From Girardinichthys multiradiatus (lineage: Eukaryota > Chordata > Actinopteri > Cyprinodontiformes > Goodeidae): a DNA stretch of 64,000 nt. This document shows positions 56,516 through 64,000 of this stretch, in pieces (position 1 is the stretch's first letter; each line of letters starts with the position of its first letter). The notes under the pieces are model-generated. The model did no database searches, was not told the origin of the DNA, and saw nothing but the letters and a program-made list of their open reading frames with translations. Both the position numbers and the translations under genes were made by a program. The stretch covers positions 12,282,740 through 12,346,739 of the forward strand of contig NC_061804.1 of assembly GCF_021462225.1 (NCBI RefSeq), in the 5' to 3' direction.

Positions 56516-59500
56516 TAGAACATAGGCCAGTATGGCACTAGATAGAATGCTCACCAGATCTACATTACATGTAATGTCAGTCTGAATATCAAGCTAACTG
56601 TGGAAGAGGGCAGGGGAACGAAAGGGGGTTCATCTTCAATGGTATGTAATGCAGGCTAAGTGCTAAAGTGGTTAGATTTCAAAATCTCCTCTCTCCTTGT
56701 TTAAGAAACGTTACAAACTGCAGCTTTAACTAACCCATAACTGACAAAGTCTCTAATGTCAGTGAGAAAGAAGAGATTATTTGTTTTCCAGTATGCAAAC
56801 GTCTGGTTTTAACTGTATATGTTAAACAAACCAAAGTGCGACTTGAGTCTTGAATAAGAGTCACAAATGCAGAGTTTTATGTAAAAGAGAACATTACGCA
56901 AACACATCTGATAAAATCAGAGCAAGATAACCTGTTCTATTTTGTTGCTTAAAAATGAGTCGTCTGATTCTTAGTCTTTTTTGGGTCAAGTCAAAGTTTA
57001 TTTCTGTACTGCAGTTTAAAGCAACTGTTTAAGGGTGAACTGTACAAAGGGTGAACAAGTAAATCCTTTCAAGAAGCACTGCTGCCTGGGTAATGTCCTG
57101 GGACTGAAAGCTGGATACATTATCATCTTCTTTCTGTTACCTGTTGAATTTTTTTCTGACTCTCTGTTAGGACTTTTATTTAAGGGACTCTCTGGCAATA
57201 AGCTACTCTGCTGTAAGTTATGTAAACTAAGAGCAGGAAGAAAACTTTCATGTCTGGTGGTTGCTACATTTTTTCTTTGTTAACCACGATATTTACTGAT
57301 TTAAGTTCTTTGAATTTTTAGGGGCGGGGCACAATAAACTCAAACATCCCTGCTGGGATGATTGCAGCACAAACATAAGTTGATACTGGTTTGAATCTAA
57401 TTTAGTAGAGAGGAGCATGTTCTTTCTCTACATGGTTAGCTTTATGTCCTAAAAATGATGATGATTTCAGTTTCACAAGATTAGGAAGAACATAATAAAA
57501 CGCATAATAAAACATTAAGATTTATTTAAGCACAAAAACAATGATTAATTGATCCACTACTCATTATTTTCTATTTTAGGGGTGCTACATAGTTTTTCCT
57601 CTGGTCTGTTTTTCCACAATTATAATCCAACCAACTCCTTTGGCTGTTTTGCAACTCACCTTGCAGTCTAAGCTCATCCTTAGGGTTCAAACGGATTCAA
57701 CGTGTGAATCTGTCTCATTCATACGAAAACACAACTTGGGTTTAAACCAGAGAGAGAGAGGCAGATTTATTATAATCGAGATCAATTTATCAACCAAAAA
57801 GCAAAGACACCTGGAGAGATTTCATGCACTTGGCATCCCTCACAAAGCTTTCATTTTCATTTTTGTTCCCCTTTGGCAACCTTTTTAAAAATCATTTAGA
57901 TCGTTTTGTCTTGCTAGCTGAATGTTATTCAAGGCTGTTACAAAGGCTTTACTTGCTCAGTGTGCTGTGACTAAACCTCTATCACACAGCAACGTGTCTG
58001 AGATCTTTAAAGGGAGCTTTAGATAACTTGTTTGGTGCATGAATTCAGGTTTTAGTCCCTGTTTATGCTCTCACTAAACCTCTTTAGATTGTGTTTTCCA
58101 CCCCGAATTGTTGAATATGTTGGTCATCTTTATGTACCAAGTTTTTAGAATCTTCTCATCTCAAATTTGAAGTGTAGAAGCTGCAGTTGCGAGTCATTTT
58201 TTAAATAATTATTCATTAACTCAAAGGCAGTCCTTGCTCGTCTTTTGACTGAATCCGTCTCCCTGTGGTGTTAAAATCTAAGCCTGATTGACTGAAAGTG
58301 GCAGAACAGTGGAGAAATCCACTGGGATCACTGTCTGATAACTGAAAACTGTATGAGGTGGATAAAGACGCTTAGATTCAACTAAATGTTTTTATTCTAT
58401 CAGTTAATCTGACATTTATATTCCCAGTGAGTTTATTTATAAATTAATGAGTCTAGTTTTAGAAACGTGTTTGTCTCCGTTTCTCAGAGCCCAAGATGAT
58501 ATCTAGTCGAAGAAACAAGACAGGAGTAAACAACTTAAAACAAGATTGGAAAAACAGGAACTCTAGAATAACTGTAAAGAAAAAGAAGACATTCATTTTG
58601 TCTTTTTTATCAACTCTGAATTTCATGAAAACTCTCCACAGAAACCACATTTCTTCTTTGCTATTAAAAGGCTACAGAGCATCTTTGAGGGAATATCTTG
58701 TACTTGATGCAAAGTATTTTGGTAGATGAAATGACGTTAGCTTGTAGAGGATTAGTTCATGTTGACTCTGCCAAAAGACTTAGATTGTGAAATTGTCTGC
58801 ATGTCACATTCTGTGCTATGAGTTAATTTTCCTCCTTTTCACTTAATTTTATAATCCAGGTTTTATGTAGCAAGAGAGTTCACCTTACCTTGGTAGCAGT
58901 GTTGTTGTCTACCTTTAAATTTAAAATACGTTATCTACGTTACGTGTGTATTTGTGTCGTTAAATGTGTCAAAATATTTAATGTCAGTTAAAGTTGACAC
59001 AAGTTGACACAATTGGTCGAATCTACAAAAATTGTATTTATTGGCCTGAATGCTCTGCCATTTTTGTTCTGTATCAAACTATGTTTTTTTTTTAGGAAAA
59101 CTGAGATAACATTTTTTATAAGATTGACATATTTTTGCCATATTACTAAGCCTGGATTTGAAAGTAAGATTGTCTGTTATTTCAATTCTTCATCTGAGAC
59201 CTCAAAGGCGTGCTGATCTGCAGATACAGGCATCGCAACATGTTTTCAGGAAGGATCAAATCTGTTGAACTAGAGCTCTCCAAAAACCAAAAACCGCAAA
59301 AGAAACTCTGTCAATGACCTGGTAATAATCACAAACCCCAACTGCCCTTCATAGTTAGTGGCACCCTTGTGAAAATCCTTAAAATAAGTAAATATATTCT
59401 TCTAGTAGCATAATGTAAACACAGAAATGTTGCAAAATCCATACTTCACACACTACAAATAATTTTTGTTTTTGGCCAAATCACAAGTGCCACAATTGAT

Positions 59501-61951
59501 GGTGATTTCTGAGCAACCCTGATTTCACAAAACAAAGACTTGCCTTAGACATTAGTGTTACTCTGCAATGTCTCTCCACCAGCATGGGTTCGGTCTCCAT
59601 AGTAACCCACTGCCGTATTGGCTGCTGTGTTGTCTGAAAGGTCTCCAGTATTTCTATTATCGCTTCTGCTGTCACTCAGAAATGTGCCACAGAATCATGA
59701 AAAATATTTTGCAGCAGAGACACCTCTTTTAAAGGATATTAGCTGGCAGCCTCGTAGAACGTCTGGTTAGATTTAAAGACGCAGCTTTATGTCTGGTTGA
59801 AATGAAAAAAGTTTAATCCGTGAGGATTTGCAACATTTGTACCGTTTTCTGTAATATTATAGTTCTTTGAACAACAATGCATCTGCCATTGTCATTTTCT
59901 ATCACTAAACACAAATAGTAGAAAAAAATAACAAGAAGCAAGTTTATTACATGTTGATGAGTAAGTTATTGCTGACGCACTGTAAAGAAAGTGAGCTAGG
60001 CCAATGCACAAGCTAACATTTGATACCATATTTTTGTTTAGAGCTTTTAATAACTCATTGGATTTTTTGTATAGTATGCAGAGATGGAAGATGTTAAACA
60101 AACCAGTTTAGTCTGCCTATCATTGGGAAAAGCAGCACAGTAAATCTACTCAGAATAGCTTTCGTTTGTTTTGTTTTTTTCTTCAGTTCCTGTGAACTCC
60201 ATAATGAGAGCTTTATTGTTGAAGTTTTAGTCTGGCAAAACTGTTTTAGTTATCTATAGATGAGTAAAAATGTCTTTAAATCAACGATAATACTATAAGC
60301 TCATTTTCCTTAAAAATGGAAATAATGTTATGTTAATTTCAGAATTTTGCTTTAATTTTACTTAAAAAATAAGAATGTAAGCTGAATCTTTGATTTTTTG
60401 TTTCAGGTTAATATTTTCTGACATTTTTGACACTAAGCCATTTTAAGTGATTTGGCTTTAACATAAATGGAGGGTCAAAAAATACCTCAGAATATCAGCT
60501 TTTAAAATGCTGTAACTCAGTTCTTTACCTGCAGAGAAGATCTTACCATCTGCTTTACATACAGTATGTGCAGCTGGACCAGACTGTTGTTTTCACACAA
60601 GTTTAATATTGTCTGTTGTTGTTTGCATCATGCATGAAACCAGGACTACACTTAGTTTTTCTAGTGCAAAAGTGCCATTATTGACATGCAGGCAGCAACA
60701 ATTACAGCCATTTTGGCTGTAGACTGTTGGCACTGACACACAACATTTGGAAAACTACCATTTTATTGTGATGCACTCCTTTCAATATTTTTTTGTACTG
60801 AGTAAACTGACAATGTCAGATACACACATCACTATGTAAAAAAAACTGATTAGGGTTATGGCTGCTCTACATTTAAATTCCTACATTTCAAGAGTTGGAA
60901 CTTTATGCTAAAACTTTACTTTGATCGTGGGAAAGATCATTTCTGTTTATTTTCTTTTTAATTGACATACATTTTGTTGTCCTCACTATGCATAGATTGT
61001 CGTTTGTGTAACGTTGTTTACTTAATTGTTATGTCAGTAATCTGTCTTTAAAAAGCCAAAAAGGGAGCTTCAGTTATTCCTAAGTGGAGCTTCTCCAGCT
61101 TTCCACTCATGTCAGTGGGGAATGCAAGTTATTTCAGGCCGTTGCTTAGCTTGGTAGTTTTGCTTTGGTGTTGTTCTATGTCAGAAAACACAAGTTAGTA
61201 AATGGTTTTCTCCCTGATGTGACAAATTTCTGGCAAAGAAATGACAGAAGAAAAAGGCAACGATTTAACAGCTTTGCATTCTCGAAGCTAATTAATCTGA
61301 CAATTTGTTGAAGAATCAATGGAGAGCAGTAAGCTGTTTGCATAATGTGTTGGCAGCTGGATTTCATAGTGCTGCAGATTGACTTCAGTAGTCATTTAAT
61401 ATTTACTTAACCTAAATATCCTGCCTGCAGTGTGAAAATCTTTTGGAATGTAGCTTAAGTGAATACCTTTAGGGGAAAAAGTGTGTATGTATAATGTTCT
61501 AATAATGTTCTGTTTTATGCTTTTCAGTTCTTAACTTCTCACCCCTTTGCTCCTAGTCACCATTGAGAGCCTCAGTTTTATTCATTGGAGTTGAATATAA
61601 ATGTATTTTTTATGGCATATCTTCTCTGCTTTAGGCCAGTCAAATCCCAACATTATTGAAGTTTTATCTTTGAAAATCTACTTGTTTGGTAATGAAATCT
61701 TGCTGGTGGTTGCTGCTTGGCCAAAAATGCTAAATGGAAGTAGAATGGATCAGCAGTATGTTTGTAATTGAGTTCCTACTAGTTTTATTGGTTTGAAGAA
61801 GGATGAATTGAAGACTGTATTCCATATTAGATTATTAAAAATAATAGAACTCTGAAATTCCTTAAAATTAAGTCTTTTTCATTCAATTTTAGTTTGATTC
61901 TGCCATTTATATTTGATTGACTACATTACAACTTTTGTCAAAATAATTGAT
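56516..61951. other. Long intergenic or intronic stretch without recognised genes
   Basis: About 5.4 kb of AT-rich DNA. I inspected the longer open frames (57035-57283, 57640-57888, 58496-58729, 59481-59675) and recognise none. A block at about 59230-59700 has some look of decayed transposon sequence but no ends. It could be an intron of the next gene (jade2 lies beyond SAR1B in human), which is not shown here. Confidence 0.35.
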
Positions 61952-62300
61952 TGTACTCGTACTCGTCGTCTTCCGCTTATCCGGGACCGGGTCGCGGGGG
62001 CAGCAGACTCAGCAGAGACGCCCAGACGTCCCTCTCCCCAGACACCTCCTCCAGCTCCTCCGGGGGGAGCCCAAGGCGTTCCCAGGCCAGCCGAGAGACA
62101 TAGTCCCTCCAGCGTGTCCTGGGCCGTCCCCTGGGCCTCCTCCCGGTGGGACGTGCCTGGAACACCTCCCGAGGAAGGCGTCCAGGAGGCATCCGGTATA
62201 GATGCCGAGCCACCTCAACTGGCTCCTCTCGATGTGGAGGAGCAGCGGCTCTACTACGAGCCCCTCCCGGATGGCCGAGATTGTTTTTGAGTTAATGAAA
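61952..62300 (-). pseudogene. LINE ORF2 C-terminal fragment and 3' tail, copy 2
   Basis: On the minus strand: RMPPGRLPREVFQARPTGRR, then RTRWRDYVSRLAWERLGLPP and an end RPGPG-TAA at 61977-61979, followed by GCGGAAGACGACGAGTACGA. Same family as 20330-20552. It is truncated at its 5' side and has a frameshift near 62200. Confidence 0.8.
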
Positions 62301-62892
62301 GAAAACACACAGATAAACACTCACTCAAAATAAAAAGGGCCAGCCCTCTTTTGACATCTAGACTCTTTTGGGTCTGATCCGGTGTTTCCTAAACTGGGAC
62401 TGGTTTAGAAAGACAAACAAAATTGAGACTGGTTGTTTTCATAGCAATCAAAGTGAATGCAGCACAAATATGATTTAGCGGAGTCAAATTTAAGAAGCAT
62501 TTTAATTTTATAAATGCAGCACATCCAGAATGGCGCAGATGGCAAAAAAGGAGTGAAATCAACCCTTAATATGCTGCAGATAAATAAAAGTAAACTTTAG
62601 CTTCGTTGTTTCATTAATTATTGAACTTACTGAGGATAAAACCAAACTAATGTTCAATGTTTTGTTCTCAGATGTTCAGAACTGTATGAAAACATTTGCA
62701 AATTATCTAGAAAACTGAGTCTTGAAAATGATTACGAAGAAAAACAATTCAACTTAAAATACTTTATTAATCCCAAAGGGAAATTAAATGTTGTAGCTCA
62801 TATTATACAGGTTTCTTCAAAGAGCCATTGTAGATGCTGATGGTTGTGGACAGGAAAGATCTCCTGTAGAGGTGTGTCTTACAGTAGATCTG
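62301..62892. other. Intergenic DNA with possible LINE tail
   Basis: TACTTTATTAATCCCAAAGG at about 62759-62778 resembles the 3' end of a common teleost non-LTR element (minus strand), and CTCCTGTAGAGGTGTGTCTT at 62862-62881 is in keeping. Not firmly assigned. Confidence 0.3.
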
Positions 62893-63478
62893 AAAAACGG
62901 ACTGTGGTGCGGTTCGCTTATGGTCTGAATACAAACCGGCCTCGATCCGAACCAACTACAAAATGCGTACATCTCTTTAGACGTAAAAAGCCACCGTAGC
63001 CGGTAGCAAAGGTGTGTGTTGTAAGGTAATCATACCTGATAAGCTGTATTGCTTAGCAACGCTACTGGCCTGTTGTGGGACAAGGCACATAGAGAACGTC
63101 GGCGTTCAGCACGCATTCTCCGACAGGGTTCCAACATTATAAATGGAGCGTCTCAAAGTCTGTGTTGAAGGAGCTGCTCTTCACTCTCACAATAATATTG
63201 CAGCTGTAATGACGGCATAAATATGCAGAACGGAGGTGCTGAACGCAGCACGTCTACAGATGTTTTCCTAAATTTCCTGGTCTGTGCTCTGTCCCGCCCC
63301 CGTCATTTCTGTCCAATGGGAACAATGATCGTCACCCGCGTGGCTTTGTTTACAAGTAATAGTTCAGTTGCAAAAAGTACAATGTGAAAACAAACCGTAC
63401 CAAATGAAAAAAATAAAGTTCGCTTTTGGTCCGGACCAAACAAGCGGACCAAATGACTTTTCTGGTGTGAATACACCC
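62893..63478. mobile_element. Miniature inverted-repeat element, right-end copy
   Basis: It matches 54330-54895 closely (GGTGCGGTTCGCTTATGGTC; CATTCTCCGACAGGGTT) and ends GGTGTGAATACACCC followed by TAA. The left quarter is missing. Confidence 0.75.
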
Positions 63479-64000
63479 TAAGGTTGAGGAGGTGCTGCAG
63501 AATCCCACAGAGCTGCTCTGCACTGGCCTTCAGGACCTTAGGGCTCTAGGCTTCTAAAATGGGTTGGAACCTGTAGTTTTTCTTAAACATGACTATGATG
63601 TTAGTTTTATTGTTTGGAACTAAGATACTGTAATACTGTATAGTGTATAATAGTTATTTTTAGTCTGGCCTCCCATTCAGAACACTGACTGCAGAGAAAA
63701 ATGTTCACCTTCCATTTTATTTATTTGAGGTGCTGGACATCTTGCTTACATTGGAGTTCTTAATGGTCACCCACTTTGGCTGCAAATTAGATTAATGAGA
63801 GGTGAATGATGTGATAGTGCTGGCTTTGTTCTTCAATTAAAAGCACTTCTGTTCACCACAGCTGATATTGATTTGCTGCTACTGGTGAAATAAAGATTTA
63901 GTAAAGAATCAAATGGTAAACTTTCATTAAGAGCTCAGAAGTCGAGTTTGTCACATCATCTCTTCATCAGTCCTGTTTGCAAACCTCTGTTAGTTTTGCA
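63479..64000. other. Intergenic DNA at the window end
   Basis: GGTGCTGCAGAATCCCACAG and GAGCTGCTCTGCACTGGCCT just after the element may continue the LINE-like sequence on its other side. The remainder holds nothing recognised. Confidence 0.3.

Overview
The window looks like nuclear DNA of a ray-finned fish (teleost). It has intron-rich genes with GT-AG splice sites, two vertebrate COPII genes, and a dense mix of teleost-type repeats: Tc1/mariner elements with TA target duplications, hAT miniature elements with 8-bp duplications, RTE-like LINE tails, tRNA-headed SINEs and AT/CA/TATC microsatellites. Nothing in the sequence fixes the species. No prokaryotic operon, CRISPR array, rRNA gene or free-standing tRNA gene was seen.

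Layout. 1-2364 is intergenic and holds a broken Tc1-like element (808-2238). 2365 to about 27400, minus strand, is sec24a: 23 coding exons assembled here, 1114 codons plus stop. About 27400-30500 is the spacer between two divergent genes. About 30500-41610, plus strand, is sar1b: a non-coding first exon and six coding exons, 198 codons plus stop. About 41610-64000 has no recognised protein-coding gene except transposon genes. It holds a second Tc1-like element (43763-45371), a hairpin/microsatellite tract (46067-46609) running into a truncated Tc1 gene, an intact DD36E-type Tc1/mariner element (50599-51868) inside an older Tc1 remnant, three copies of one miniature element, and LINE and SINE pieces. 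A possible small spliced transcript near 48.1-49.7 kb is only a suggestion.

How the genes work together. SAR1 is the GTPase that starts COPII coat assembly at ER exit sites. SEC24 is the cargo-selecting subunit of the inner coat, joined to SEC23, the SAR1 GTPase activator. The two genes sit head to head, as SAR1B and SEC24A do on human chromosome 5q31, so this is an ancient vertebrate neighbourhood with possible shared regulation.

The most unusual item is the DD36E element. Its 343-codon transposase is uninterrupted, its ends are nearly perfect inverted repeats, and it is flanked by TA. A sister copy with two small deletions lies in a sec24a intron. I found no undescribed defence or metabolic system; the interesting signals are transposon biology and exon architecture.
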